Shown here: in pieces, positions 24,746 to 32,731 of the stretch | Numbering within the stretch: position 1 is the first letter of the stretch | Layout of the letters: the number at the start of each line of letters is the position of its first letter | From: Paradevosia shaoguanensis | GTDB taxonomy: Bacteria > Pseudomonadota > Alphaproteobacteria > Rhizobiales > Devosiaceae | NCBI RefSeq assembly: GCF_016801025.1 | Contig: NZ_CP068983.1 | Coordinates: 3,650,501 to 3,714,500, forward strand | Length of the DNA stretch: 64,000 nucleotides | Direction of reading: 5' to 3' | Translations under genes and position numbers: made by a program | Notes under the pieces: generated by a model | Databases searched by the model: none | Seen by the model: the letters and a program-made list of their open reading frames with translations, nothing else | What the model was told of the DNA's origin: nothing

Positions 24746-26647
24746 TTGGCTACACTCAGACAGACGTTAAGCGCAGGCCGGGGCGCGGCAGTGGTTGCCG
24801 TCGCGCTGCTGGTGATGCTTATCGCGCTCTTTGCAGGCGCGGGCGTCTATCTCTACTGGCAGCGCTACAACGACACGCTGCACAACATCGAGAACCGCGC
24901 TCAGGCATCGTCTCAGCTCGTGGCCGTAAACGCCCAGTGGGTCATCGAAACCGCGCGCCAGTCGCTGCGCCGCATCGATGAGGTGCTGGGTGCCGAAATG
25001 GTCGTCACCTCCGACAAGGTCGGGGCGCTGCGCGAGGCGGTGACGAGCCTGCCGCAGAACGTCCAGATCTTCGTGCTCGATGCTGTCGGCAATGTCCGCT
25101 ACGCGGACGATCCCGCCATGACGCTCGGCGGCTCGGCCAGCACCGATTACTTCTCCAGGCTCCAGGCCGGCAACGAGTGGTATATCTCGCCGCTCCTCAT
25201 CGGCGCCGACAAGCAGCAATTCTTTGTGGTGGGCAAGCGCATTGCGCGCGATGGGCAGTTCGTGGGCGTGGCCGTGGTTTCCATTCCCGCCTCGCTCATG
25301 GCCCAGATCTGGGCCTCGCTCCAGCTCGGCCCTAATTCGACCACCAGCCTCGCCACCGATGAAGGCGACGTCGTCACCCGTTTCCCCGCGCCCGAGGGGT
25401 CGGTCGACCTGCGACAGTCGCCGCTCTTCACCACCTATCTGCCCAAGGCCGCGCAGGGCACATATGTGTCTACCTCGGTCGCCGATGGCGTCGAACGCAT
25501 TGTCGGCTATCACCGGGTCGAGGGCACCAATCTCGTCGCCATAGCCGCCATCGCACTGGCTCCGGCCATGCGCGATTTCTGGTCGGGCCTCACCGGCGCC
25601 GCTTTCTTCGCCACGCCGGTGCTCCTCGCGCTCCTTGTCGCGGCCGCATGGATCGGCCGCCTGCTGCAGCAGCAGCGGGAGGCAGAGGAGGTTTCCCAGC
25701 GCCTCGCGGCCATCGTGGAATCGTCGGACGACGCCATTCTCTCCAAGGATCTCAACGGCGTCATCGAAACCTGGAATGCCGGCGCCGAACGACTTTTCGG
25801 CTATGCCGCCGAGGAGGCCGTAGGTCAGCCGGTGACCATGCTGATCCCCGAGGATCGCCTCCATGAGGAGCCGACCATTCTCAGCAAGATCAGGCGCGGC
25901 GAGCGGGTCGATCACCATGAGACCATCCGCCGGCGCAAGGACGGCACGATGGTCGACGTCTCCCTCTCGATCTCGCCGGTCTATGGCCCCTACGGCGTCA
26001 TCGGCGCCTCCAAGATCGCGCGCGACATCACCCAGCATCGCCGGCAGGAAGAGCAGATGCAGATGCTCCTGCGGGAGATGAACCATCGCATCAAGAACCT
26101 CTTCACCCTGGCGGGCAGCATCGTTGCCATCAGCGCCCGCAGCGCCACCTCGCCCACCGACCTGGCGCAAAGCGTCAGCCGCCGCATGATGGCGCTTTCC
26201 AATGCCCATGCGCTCACCATGTCCAGCATCGGCAAGGACGGTCCGGGCACGACGTTCCACACGCTCCTCAAGACCATTTTCGCGCCCTACGCGTCGGAGG
26301 AGGGCGTGCCCGTCGTCTTTAACGGCGACGACTTCGAGCTCGGCCCTAAGGCCGTTACTCATATGGCGCTGCTGATGCATGAATTTGCGACCAACAGCGC
26401 CAAATACGGTGCGCTCTCGGTCTCCGCCGGCCGTGTCGAGATTTCGAGCACCGAGTGCGGCGACGATCTTGAGATCGTCTGGCGCGAGCTGGGCGGTCCT
26501 GCCGCCGAGGAGCCGCGCTCGGAGGGCTTCGGCTCGCTGATCGGCCGCGCGACCGCCATGCAGATGGGCGGCGCGATCGAGCGCAAATGGGGTGAGGAAG
26601 GTCTCACCATCACCGTCAAGCTCGCCCGCGCCGCGCTGGGGCAATAA
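24746..26647 (+). CDS. HWE/HisKA_2-type sensor histidine kinase with PAS domain
   Basis: Inner-membrane histidine kinase (633 aa). Transmembrane helices at about 14-36 and 280-301 enclose an extracytoplasmic Cache-like sensor domain. A PAS domain (about 318-430, with SKDLNGVIETWNAGAERLFG) follows. The phospho-acceptor His447 lies in REMNHRIKNLF, the HWE/HisKA_2 form; the ATPase N-box is MHEFATNSAKYG with Asn550. Start is TTG at 24746. There is no response regulator next to it, so it is an orphan; HWE kinases often act in light and stress signalling in alphaproteobacteria. Confidence 0.88.
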   Translation: MATLRQTLSAGRGAAVVAVALLVMLIALFAGAGVYLYWQRYNDTLHNIENRAQASSQLVAVNAQWVIETARQSLRRIDEVLGAEMVVTSDKVGALREAVTSLPQNVQIFVLDAVGNVRYADDPAMTLGGSASTDYFSRLQAGNEWYISPLLIGADKQQFFVVGKRIARDGQFVGVAVVSIPASLMAQIWASLQLGPNSTTSLATDEGDVVTRFPAPEGSVDLRQSPLFTTYLPKAAQGTYVSTSVADGVERIVGYHRVEGTNLVAIAAIALAPAMRDFWSGLTGAAFFATPVLLALLVAAAWIGRLLQQQREAEEVSQRLAAIVESSDDAILSKDLNGVIETWNAGAERLFGYAAEEAVGQPVTMLIPEDRLHEEPTILSKIRRGERVDHHETIRRRKDGTMVDVSLSISPVYGPYGVIGASKIARDITQHRRQEEQMQMLLREMNHRIKNLFTLAGSIVAISARSATSPTDLAQSVSRRMMALSNAHALTMSSIGKDGPGTTFHTLLKTIFAPYASEEGVPVVFNGDDFELGPKAVTHMALLMHEFATNSAKYGALSVSAGRVEISSTECGDDLEIVWRELGGPAAEEPRSEGFGSLIGRATAMQMGGAIERKWGEEGLTITVKLARAALGQ

Positions 26648-26671
26648 GGACCCTTGGGCTCTGCCGACCGC

Positions 26672-27565
26672 TTAGAACACCAGCGAACGATGCAGCGCCG
26701 AACCTGCCATCACGCCGTCGGAGACCGCCCAGGTCACATTGTGCGCGGCGCGCGTCACGTCGCCGGCCGCGAACACGTTGAGCACCGTCGTCTGCTTCAT
26801 CGCATCCGTCCGGATGATCGCACCCAGCGGCCCTTCTTCGATCTCGCAGCCCAATTGCTGGGCGATATCGCTGTTGAGCCGGTTACGCGGGCCGACATAG
26901 AGCGCGGCCGTCTCGACGATCCGCCCGTTCTCCAGCTCCACGCCCGAAAGCGCCTTGCCCTCGCCGTGCAGCGCCACCACGCGGTCCGGTTCAATGACGA
27001 CGCCACGTGCCCGCAGCTGCGCCATGATGGTTTCGTCGGGAGCATCCTGCCCGTTGAGGAAGAAGGTCGTCGGTCCCCATTCGGGGATCAGTTGCGCCTG
27101 GTGCACCGACATCGGCGAGAGCGACAGCACGCCCAGTTTCTGGCCGCTGAATTCATAGCCGTGGCAATAGGGGCAATGGATCGCCGTCGAGCCCCAGCGC
27201 TCGGCCAGCCCCGGAAGCTCGGGCAGCTCGTCGGAAATCCCATAAGCCAGCACCAGCCGCTTTGCGCCCAGCACTTCGCCCGAGGCCAGCGTCACCTCGA
27301 AGCCGTCGCCTGCCTTTGAAGCCGAAATCGCGGCGTCGGATTTGAAGCTCACCGTCGGGTAAGCTGCCACCTGTTCGCGGGCAATGGCCAGCATTTCGCC
27401 GGGCGCCTTGCCGTCCTGCGCGAAAAAGCCATGCGAGTGCTCGGCGAAGCGGTTGCGGGGGAGGCCGGTATCGATGATGCAGACGGTCCGCCGCGCGCGG
27501 GCGATGTAGATCGCCGTGGCGAGGCCGGCAAAGCTGCCGCCGATGATGATCGCGTCATACTGCAT
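26672..27565 (-). CDS. FAD-dependent thioredoxin-reductase-like oxidoreductase
   Basis: Flavoprotein (297 aa) of the TrxR/AhpF fold. FAD loop: [16 protein letters not shown] at 5-20; redox motif CPYC at 131-134 within [11 protein letters not shown]-terminal FAD contact [13 protein letters not shown]. Length fits a TrxR-like core without extra domains. The middle lacks a strong GxGxxA NADPH loop (it reads KLGVLSLSP), so it may not accept NADPH as canonical TrxR does. It starts inside the end of the Rrf2 regulator gene (11 bp overlap), so both form one operon; redox control through the regulator is likely. Confidence 0.88.
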   Translation of the reverse strand: MQYDAIIIGGSFAGLATAIYIARARRTVCIIDTGLPRNRFAEHSHGFFAQDGKAPGEMLAIAREQVAAYPTVSFKSDAAISASKAGDGFEVTLASGEVLGAKRLVLAYGISDELPELPGLAERWGSTAIHCPYCHGYEFSGQKLGVLSLSPMSVHQAQLIPEWGPTTFFLNGQDAPDETIMAQLRARGVVIEPDRVVALHGEGKALSGVELENGRIVETAALYVGPRNRLNSDIAQQLGCEIEEGPLGAIIRTDAMKQTTVLNVFAAGDVTRAAHNVTWAVSDGVMAGSALHRSLVF

Positions 27566-28007
27566 GGGAATGCTCCAGATCGTGAATGCGGGGAAGGTTT
27601 GAAACGTTGGCGTCGAGCACGGCCAGCGTCACCTGGCCGAACCGCTCCAGCAGCATGGCCTCGGCCGCGTCGAACACTTCGCCGAGTGCGGCGTTGACGG
27701 CCTGCTCCACCTGGCAGCCCGGGCTTTCCGTGCGGTTGCCCATGGCCAGCAGCGAGGGGCTGCCCAGCGCGTCGTAGATGTCGCGCAGCGTGATGGCTTC
27801 GAGCGGCCGCGCCAGCGTCCAGCCGCCGCCATGGCCCTTTTCGGACTGCACGTAGCCGCTCTCGCGCAGCCCGGCCATGATCCGCCGGATCACCACCGGA
27901 TTGGTATCCATGGCCTTGGCCAGCATTTCCGATGTCAGCGGCCCATCATGGCGCGCCATGTGCAACAGGACGTGCAGGACGCCCGAAAGTCTGCTATCTC
28001 GTTTCAT
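27555..28007 (-). CDS. Rrf2 family transcription regulator
   Basis: Winged-helix regulator (150 aa). [23 protein letters not shown], then the wing [19 protein letters not shown], diagnostic of the Rrf2 family. Only one cysteine (Cys98, in SPGCQ) is present, so the three-Cys Fe-S cluster of IscR/NsrR/RirA is absent. One-Cys members may sense thiol stress. It overlaps the CPYC flavoprotein gene and is probably autoregulated: a palindrome covers its own start codon. Confidence 0.9.
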   Translation of the reverse strand: MKRDSRLSGVLHVLLHMARHDGPLTSEMLAKAMDTNPVVIRRIMAGLRESGYVQSEKGHGGGWTLARPLEAITLRDIYDALGSPSLLAMGNRTESPGCQVEQAVNAALGEVFDAAEAMLLERFGQVTLAVLDANVSNLPRIHDLEHSHAV

Positions 28008-28027
28008 GTAATTTCATATGTTACATG
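28005..28027. promoter_or_regulatory. Operator candidate over the Rrf2 start codon
   Basis: Perfect 7-bp inverted repeat CATGTAA, nine bases (tttcatatg), TTACATG. The right end of the minus-strand palindrome includes the ATG start codon (28007-28005). Size (23 bp) and AT-rich character are like Rrf2-family sites. Binding would block the regulator/flavoprotein operon. Confidence 0.65.
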
Positions 28028-28062
28028 ATACGGCGACCGTCAAGGGCGGCTGAAAAGAAAAT

Positions 28063-28083
28063 GCCCGCGCCATTGGCGCGGGC
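28063..28083 (-). terminator. Rho-independent terminator on the minus strand
   Basis: GCCCGCGCC / GGCGCGGGC with a 3-base loop; on the minus strand it is followed by attttctttt. It is the probable terminator of the VOC gene at 28301-28708, from which it is now separated by a repeat element of about 190 bp. Confidence 0.78.
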
Positions 28084-28108
28084 AGGGGGACTCGGGCGCC
28101 AGGCGCCT

Positions 28109-28300
28109 GGGATCCGTACTCAATTGTACCAGCAGATGAGGTTGCGATGGCCGCCCCGCCCACCGGACTTCCCCGGACTTGATCCGGGGCCGGGGAAGTT
28201 CAGTGGTTGTGGCTCTACAGACGGACAGCGCTTCCGTTTGGAATCTGTCGGATAGGGAGATAAGCGCTCTGGGGGCGCCGGGACTTATTGAATACGGCGC
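28109..28300. mobile_element. MITE-like element, deleted copy (copy 1)
   Basis: About 190 bp. Left end GGGATCCGTACTCAAT, right end TTATTGAATACGGCGCC, an imperfect pair of terminal inverted repeats. The interior matches the copy at 28787-29031 but lacks about 50 bp between the two hairpins of its core: the hairpin reads ccggggccggggaag without the middle. No reading frame for a transposase. The right end abuts the TAG stop of the VOC gene (28301-28303), and the left end follows that gene's apparent terminator. Confidence 0.75.
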
Positions 28301-28708
28301 CTAGCGCGCGCCGGCGATATTGACCATCCAGGGGATGCCGAACTTGTCGACCAGCATGCCGAAGGAATCGCCCCACGGCGCCTTTTCCAGCGGCACGGTC
28401 ACCTGGCCGCCCTGTGCGAGCTTGTCCCAATAGCCGCGCAGTTCGGCATCGTTGTCCCCGCTGAGCGACACGCTGATATTGTCGCCCGGGTTGCGCGTCA
28501 TGCCGGCGGGCGTATCCGAGCCCATCAGCACCAGACCGTTGGGCGCCTCGAGCATGGCATGCATGATCTTGTCCTTCTCGGCCGGATCGTGCGCCATCTG
28601 GTCGAACGTCATCACGTCGAGCTTTCCGCCGAAAACCGACTGGTAGAACGACATGGCCTCGCGGGCATTGTCGCGGAAGCCGAGATAGGGATTGAGGCGT
28701 GTGGGCAT
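28301..28708 (-). CDS. VOC family protein, PhnB-like
   Basis: A 135-residue vicinal-oxygen-chelate protein of the PhnB/UbiG-like group. The N-terminus LNPYLGFRDNAREAMSFYQS and VFGGKLDVMTFDQM are typical, followed by HAMLEAPNGLVLMGSDT and the C-terminal strand FGMLVDKFGIPWMVNIAGA. The family has no firmly assigned reaction in bacteria. A ribosome-binding GAGGAGG lies before the start. Its TAG is directly next to a repeat element, and its terminator is now 218 bp downstream. Confidence 0.88.
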   Translation of the reverse strand: MPTRLNPYLGFRDNAREAMSFYQSVFGGKLDVMTFDQMAHDPAEKDKIMHAMLEAPNGLVLMGSDTPAGMTRNPGDNISVSLSGDNDAELRGYWDKLAQGGQVTVPLEKAPWGDSFGMLVDKFGIPWMVNIAGAR

Positions 28709-28786
28709 GGGTTCCTCCTCAGGTTGAGGAGCGCAGCCTAGCGCCAGACTGTGACAGGAAATAGAGGAGGCTCCAGCATGGCGCTA

Positions 28787-29031
28787 GGGGTCCGTACTCA
28801 ATAGCACCGGTAGATGAGGTTGCGATAGCCCGCCCCACCCACCGGACTTCCCCGGACTTGATCCGGGGCCCATTGCCATCCTCCACTCGAGTGGAGGTAT
28901 CCGTGGGCCCCGGCTCTGCGGCCGGGGAAGTCCGGTGGGTGTAGCGCGGCAGACGGACAGCGTTTCCGTTGGAATTTGTCGGATGGGGAGATAGCGCTCT
29001 GGGGGCGCCGGGATTTATTGAGTACGGACCC
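28787..29031. mobile_element. MITE-like element, full copy (copy 2)
   Basis: 245 bp, flanked by TA on both sides (28785-28786 and 29032-29033), inside the tetranucleotide CTAG at both ends. Terminal inverted repeats of about 16 bp: GGGGTCCGTACTCAATA at left, and its complement TATTGAGTACGGACCC at right. The interior has a nested palindrome at 28847-28931, including the 16-bp perfect palindrome CTCCACTCGAGTGGAG at 28881-28896. No coding capacity. TA duplication and short TIRs recall IS630/Tc1-type MITEs; the transposase would act in trans. Confidence 0.78.
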
Positions 29032-29135
29032 TAGAGCTCGATCGGCTCCTGCACCAACGCAACCCCGAACCGCTCGCGCACGGTGTTGACGATCCGCGAG
29101 GCCAGCCCCGCGATCTCGGCATAGGTGGCCCCGCC
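29031..29135 (-). pseudogene. Duplicated 3' end of murB (105 bp)
   Basis: This stretch is identical, base for base, with the last 105 bp of the functional murB (29258-29362), including the stop codon. It lies between two element copies and has no start or upstream coding sequence. At its other end it runs straight into ggctctgcgg, the middle of the repeat element, instead of continuing as murB. It is therefore a dead remnant made by a recombination event. Confidence 0.9.
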
Positions 29136-29257
29136 GGCTCTGCGGCCGGGGAAGTTCAGCGGGTGTGGCGCGGCAGACGGACAGCGCCTTCCGTTGGAAT
29201 TTTTCGGATGGGAAGATAAGGCGCTCTGGCGGCGCCGGAACTGATTGACTACGGACC
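29136..29257. mobile_element. MITE-like element, right part only (copy 3)
   Basis: Begins in the middle of the element (ggctctgcggccgggg) and ends with TGATTGACTACGGACCC, the right terminal repeat. About 15 differences in 120 bp from the same part of copy 2. It abuts the stop codon (CTA on plus, 29258-29260) of murB. The left part of the element is missing, replaced by murB sequence. Confidence 0.75.
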
Positions 29258-30244
29258 CTAGAGCTCGATCGGCTCCTGCACCAACGCAACCCCGAACCGC
29301 TCGCGCACGGTGTTGACGATCCGCGAGGCCAGCCCCGCGATCTCGGCATAGGTGGCCCCGCCATGGTTCACCAGGATCAGCGCGTGCCGGTCATAGACAC
29401 CCGCCTGGCCTTCGCGCACGCCCTTGAGCCCGCAGGCCTCGATCAGCCAGGCCGCCGAGAGTTTCACCGTTCCGTCCCGCTGCGGATAGCGGGGCACGTT
29501 TGCGATGCCGTCAGCCACTTCCGGGCGCACGATCGGGTTGTGGAAGAACGAACCGGCATTGCCCAGCAGGCGCCAGTTGGGCAGCTTCGCCCCGCGCACC
29601 GCCAAGACCCGCTCGTGGATGGTCGCCGCGTCGGCATCGGCCGGCAGGCTGTCGAGCCCGGGATAGCTCAGGTTCGCCGTCCAGGTGTCCGGCAGCGCGA
29701 AGGTCGCCTCAAGCACGACGAAGCGGTTGCCGCTGCACTTGAAAAGGCTCTGCCGGTAGGAGAATTCGCAATCCTGCGCCGAAAAACGCCGCCGCTGCCG
29801 GTCCACCAGGTCCCAAACGACCAGTGAATCCAGCCGCTCGGCCAGTTCCACCCCATAGGCCCCGATATTCTGCACGGGCGCTGCGCCGACAGTGCCGGGA
29901 ATGCCGCCCAGGTTTTCCAGCCCCGGAATGCCCTGCGCAATGGTCCAGCCGACGAATTCGGACCAGTCCTCGCCCGCCTGCGCCGTCACCAGCGCCGTGC
30001 CGTCCGCCCGCCGCTCGACCGTGCGCCCCTTGGTGCCCATGACCCCGACGACCGCCGCGATCTCGTCGCGCAGCACCAGGTTGCTGCCGCCGCCCAGGAT
30101 ACGCAACGGCAGGCCGGTCTCCTGCGACAGGCCGGTCAGCTCATCGATCTCCTCGGGTGTCGAGATCACGGCGCCAAACCGCGCATGCGAGGCAAGGCCC
30201 ATCGTGTTGAGCCGGGAGAGGTCGAAATCGGGAATCAGGTTCAT
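29258..30244 (-). CDS. murB: UDP-N-acetylenolpyruvoylglucosamine reductase MurB
   Basis: Cytoplasmic FAD enzyme (328 aa) that makes UDP-MurNAc from the enolpyruvyl form with NADPH. It is the E. coli-like type I: it contains LRILGGGSNLVL, the FAD loop GLENLGGIPGTVGAAPVQNIG (abridged), and the extra type I loop CEFSYRQSLFK. The catalytic proton-donor region is AGSFFHNPIV, followed by LIEACGLKG. The stop codon TAG is exactly at the junction with a repeat element, and the last 105 bp exist twice. It is not next to dcw cluster genes such as murC or ddlB; a second murB may exist elsewhere. Confidence 0.95.
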   Translation of the reverse strand: MNLIPDFDLSRLNTMGLASHARFGAVISTPEEIDELTGLSQETGLPLRILGGGSNLVLRDEIAAVVGVMGTKGRTVERRADGTALVTAQAGEDWSEFVGWTIAQGIPGLENLGGIPGTVGAAPVQNIGAYGVELAERLDSLVVWDLVDRQRRRFSAQDCEFSYRQSLFKCSGNRFVVLEATFALPDTWTANLSYPGLDSLPADADAATIHERVLAVRGAKLPNWRLLGNAGSFFHNPIVRPEVADGIANVPRYPQRDGTVKLSAAWLIEACGLKGVREGQAGVYDRHALILVNHGGATYAEIAGLASRIVNTVRERFGVALVQEPIEL

Positions 30245-30340
30245 GTTGTCAGTCTAGCGGTCCGCCACTCCCGCGCCGAGAGTTCGGCGTCGACTAACAT
30301 AAGTGCCGCCGAACATGGAACAAGAAAGGCCAAACGCAAA

Positions 30341-30361
30341 CGGCCGGGCATTGCCCGGCCG
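30341..30361 (-). terminator. Rho-independent terminator after the SBP gene
   Basis: CGGCCGGGC / GCCCGGCCG around a 3-base loop; on the minus strand it is followed by tttgcgtttgg. It lies 23 bp after the stop of the binding-protein gene and closes the permease-to-SBP operon. Confidence 0.8.
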
Positions 30362-30383
30362 CGCGTCATGGGGTAGGGCGCGC

Positions 30384-31430
30384 TCAGCGCGGGTCGAGGG
30401 TGTGGCCGTCGAAGGTGCCTTCGCGCTTGATGGATTCGGCGGTGAAGCTCTCGTCCACGATGTCATCGGCCGCCACGACCTTCACATCCTTGAAGTCGGG
30501 CGTGGTGTAGGTGAATTCCACCGTCTTGGCGATCGCGGAGGGGTTGAGGCAGCCATTCACGCACCAGCGGCCGGCGAGGAAATCGGCGGTCTTCTGCAGG
30601 TTTTCCGGCGACAGGTCGTCACGGGCGGTTTCCATGGCGGTGACCCACTGTTTGGGGTCCTTCTCGAAGCTGCGCGAGGCGTCGATCAGGGCGTCGACGA
30701 AGCGCTGGATAGCCTCGCGCTTCTCGGTGGCCGTGGTTTCGAGCGTGGCAACGAACTTGGAGACGCCCGGCGTCGCGGCCGAAAAGTCTTCCGGCGCGAC
30801 GAGGATGTTGATGCCCGGCGTGTTGGCGATGGGCAGGAACGTGCCGTAGGAAACCGTCGTGGCGTCCACCTTGCCGGCGGCCAGCGCCTGTACGCGCGCG
30901 GCGGGAGCGCCGATCGCGACATATTTCGGGCCGTCGGCGGCCACGCCCATGCTGCTCAGCACGAGCTGGGTATAGGTGTGGTCCAGGCTACCATTGTCGG
31001 CGATGGCGAAGCTCTTGCCCACAAGGTCCTCGACCTTGGTGATATCGGCCTTGGACGCGATGAGGTAGGGCGCGCCGAGCGTGCCGGCCACCACGCCGCG
31101 CAGCGGCAGGTTGTTGTCGGCGCGCAGGCGCAGCGCCGCGTCGATGCTGATATCGGCCAGGTCCACTGCGCCCGAATTGAGCGCGGCCACGGCCTGCGGG
31201 GTGCCTTCGAGGGCGACGATCTCGACCTTGACGCCGTGCTTCTCGTAGAAGCCCAGGATGCCGGCGAGCTTGAGCACGGAATCGGTGGTGGGGTTGATGT
31301 CGGTGTCGGCGGTGGCGAGCTTGAGCTCCAGCATGTCCTGGGCAAAGGCGGTGCCGCCGAGCAGTGCGGAAAGCGCCAACCCCATGCCCATTGCCGCGAT
31401 GACCGGGCGGCGTCCGATTTTATTCGACAT
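30384..31430 (-). CDS. ABC transporter substrate-binding protein, SsuA/TauA/NMT1-like
   Basis: Periplasmic binding protein (348 aa) of the nitrate/sulfonate/taurine-type fold. Signal peptide: RRPVIAAMGMGLALSALLGG then TAFAQ; the twin-Arg is part of a normal Sec-like signal. It continues LKLATADTDINPTTDSVLKL, then YEKHGVKVEIVALEGTPQAV, then GAVDLADISIDAALRL, as in NMT1/THI5 and SsuA. Last gene of the five-gene operon; the gap to the DUF1501 gene is 38 bp. Candidate ligand: a sulfonate or aromatic acid, not proved. Confidence 0.85.
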   Translation of the reverse strand: MSNKIGRRPVIAAMGMGLALSALLGGTAFAQDMLELKLATADTDINPTTDSVLKLAGILGFYEKHGVKVEIVALEGTPQAVAALNSGAVDLADISIDAALRLRADNNLPLRGVVAGTLGAPYLIASKADITKVEDLVGKSFAIADNGSLDHTYTQLVLSSMGVAADGPKYVAIGAPAARVQALAAGKVDATTVSYGTFLPIANTPGINILVAPEDFSAATPGVSKFVATLETTATEKREAIQRFVDALIDASRSFEKDPKQWVTAMETARDDLSPENLQKTADFLAGRWCVNGCLNPSAIAKTVEFTYTTPDFKDVKVVAADDIVDESFTAESIKREGTFDGHTLDPR

Positions 31431-31468
31431 TTTTTCGTTGTCCTTTTGCGATGTCGTGCCTGGTTGCC

Positions 31469-32713
31469 TCAGCTGGAGGCGAACATTGGAAGCGGGCTGA
31501 AGTCGTCCTTGAGGATCGACGACGCCTTGTTGTTGCCCATCCAGCCCTGGATGAGCGTCGAGTAAATGCGGCGATAATCGGTGGTGAACCTGAGGTTGCC
31601 GTCGTCGAGATCGGTGAGGCTCGGCACGCCGCCATACTGGCCACCATTGACCGACTTGCCGATGACGAAGGCCGGCCCGGCCGTGCCGTGGTCGGTGCCC
31701 AGGCTCGTATTCTCGGCGACGCGCCGGCCGAACTCGCTGAACACCATGACCACCACGTCGTCCCCGCGCCCGATGCGCTCCATGTCCTCGACGAACGCGG
31801 CGATGTGGTCGGAGGTATAGGACCAGAGGCGGGCGTGCAGGTCGCCCTGGTAGACGTGGGTGTCGAAGGCGTTGTTGCGGTAGGGGACGTAGTAGACCTT
31901 GGTCGGGAAATCCGCCGCGATCAGCGCCGCCACGCGCTCGAGCCCGAACGGCACGAGGCCGTAGTCGATCGGGCTCTCATAGGCGTTCCAGGCGTCGCGT
32001 ACGAGCTGCTCGGAGGTGTTGGCGCTCGCCGCGATATCGAAGAGGAAATTCTCAGCCGCATTGGCGCTGCCATTGCCGCGCAGGTCGATGGCGCTCATGG
32101 CCGCCATCTCGTCGTGGTAGATGTGACGGGTGAAGTTGTCCGGGTTGTCGAACACCAGCGGCACGTGGTTCATCGAGCGCACGGCGAGCGACTGGTGGTC
32201 GTCGATATTGACCAGGAAATTGGTGGTGTGGCCGAGCGGGTCGATGGCGTCGGCCATGCGGCCGAGCCAGCCATAGGCCTCGCCGCTATTGGGCGCACCC
32301 GTCTGCCAGAAGGCCATGGACGAGAAGTGCGAGAACGAGGGCTGGTCGTAGCCCACGCCGTGTACCAGCCCCATCTTGCCGTCCTTGTAGAGCCGCTCGA
32401 AGCCGGCCATGGTCCGCTGGAAGCCGAAATGGTCGTCGATGCGCAGCAACTTGTCCTTGCGGATGCCCAGATGCGGGCGTGCGTTGTAATAGGCGTCGTC
32501 GGCATAGGGGATGACGGTATTGAGCCCGTCATTGCCGCCCGAGAGCTCGACGATCACCAGAATGCGCTCGTTGGCGCCCGCCTGGGCGTCGGCGACCTTG
32601 GACCAGACGGGCGAGGTGGTGATGCCGCTGGCGCCTTCCAGCACCATGCTGCCGAAGCCCGACTGCAGCAGACCCTTCCGGTCCGCGCCGCTCAGCTTGG
32701 GTTTCTTGGCCAT
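31469..32713 (-). CDS. DUF1501 domain-containing protein
   Basis: 414-residue protein of the DUF1501 family, related to the alkaline phosphatase/sulfatase-like superfamily. Family motifs are ERILVIVELSGGNDGLNTVI near residue 50, the DDAYYNARPHLGI segment, and VVVMVFSEFGRRVAENTSLG followed by TDHGTAGPAFVIG. N-terminus has no clear Tat or Sec signal (MAKKPKLSGADRK), although family members are often exported. Usual partner of DUF1800 proteins, as here (18 bp downstream of it). Function unknown. The placement between ABC transporter genes is unusual. Confidence 0.88.
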   Translation of the reverse strand: MAKKPKLSGADRKGLLQSGFGSMVLEGASGITTSPVWSKVADAQAGANERILVIVELSGGNDGLNTVIPYADDAYYNARPHLGIRKDKLLRIDDHFGFQRTMAGFERLYKDGKMGLVHGVGYDQPSFSHFSSMAFWQTGAPNSGEAYGWLGRMADAIDPLGHTTNFLVNIDDHQSLAVRSMNHVPLVFDNPDNFTRHIYHDEMAAMSAIDLRGNGSANAAENFLFDIAASANTSEQLVRDAWNAYESPIDYGLVPFGLERVAALIAADFPTKVYYVPYRNNAFDTHVYQGDLHARLWSYTSDHIAAFVEDMERIGRGDDVVVMVFSEFGRRVAENTSLGTDHGTAGPAFVIGKSVNGGQYGGVPSLTDLDDGNLRFTTDYRRIYSTLIQGWMGNNKASSILKDDFSPLPMFASS

Positions 32714-32731
32714 TTGCGTCTCCGTAGCCCG

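Larger units (their letters stand above)
28709..29257. other. Intergenic region between VOC and murB
   Basis: 549 bp that contain no functional gene: an upstream flank of the VOC gene with a 10-bp inverted repeat (CCTAGCGCCA 28737-28746, TGGCGCTAGG 28779-28788), a full MITE-like element, a duplicated murB tail and the right part of another element. Confidence 0.75.

Noticed and set aside
24767-26644. A 625-codon minus-strand frame
   Set aside because: Antisense to the histidine kinase, with no recognisable domain.
28737-28788. 10-bp inverted repeat CCTAGCGCCA / TGGCGCTAGG with a 32-bp centre
   Set aside because: Too far apart for an operator and not matching the ends of the element; one arm runs into the element's flank. 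I could not decide a role.
28109-29257. A CRISPR-like or tandem-repeat array
   Set aside because: Only three copies of about 120-245 bp, with TIRs and no regular short repeats or spacers.
28798-29364. A 188-codon minus-strand frame across the repeats
   Set aside because: It runs through two element copies and the murB remnant in the wrong frame; composition is Arg/Ser/Pro-rich and there is no ribosome-binding site.
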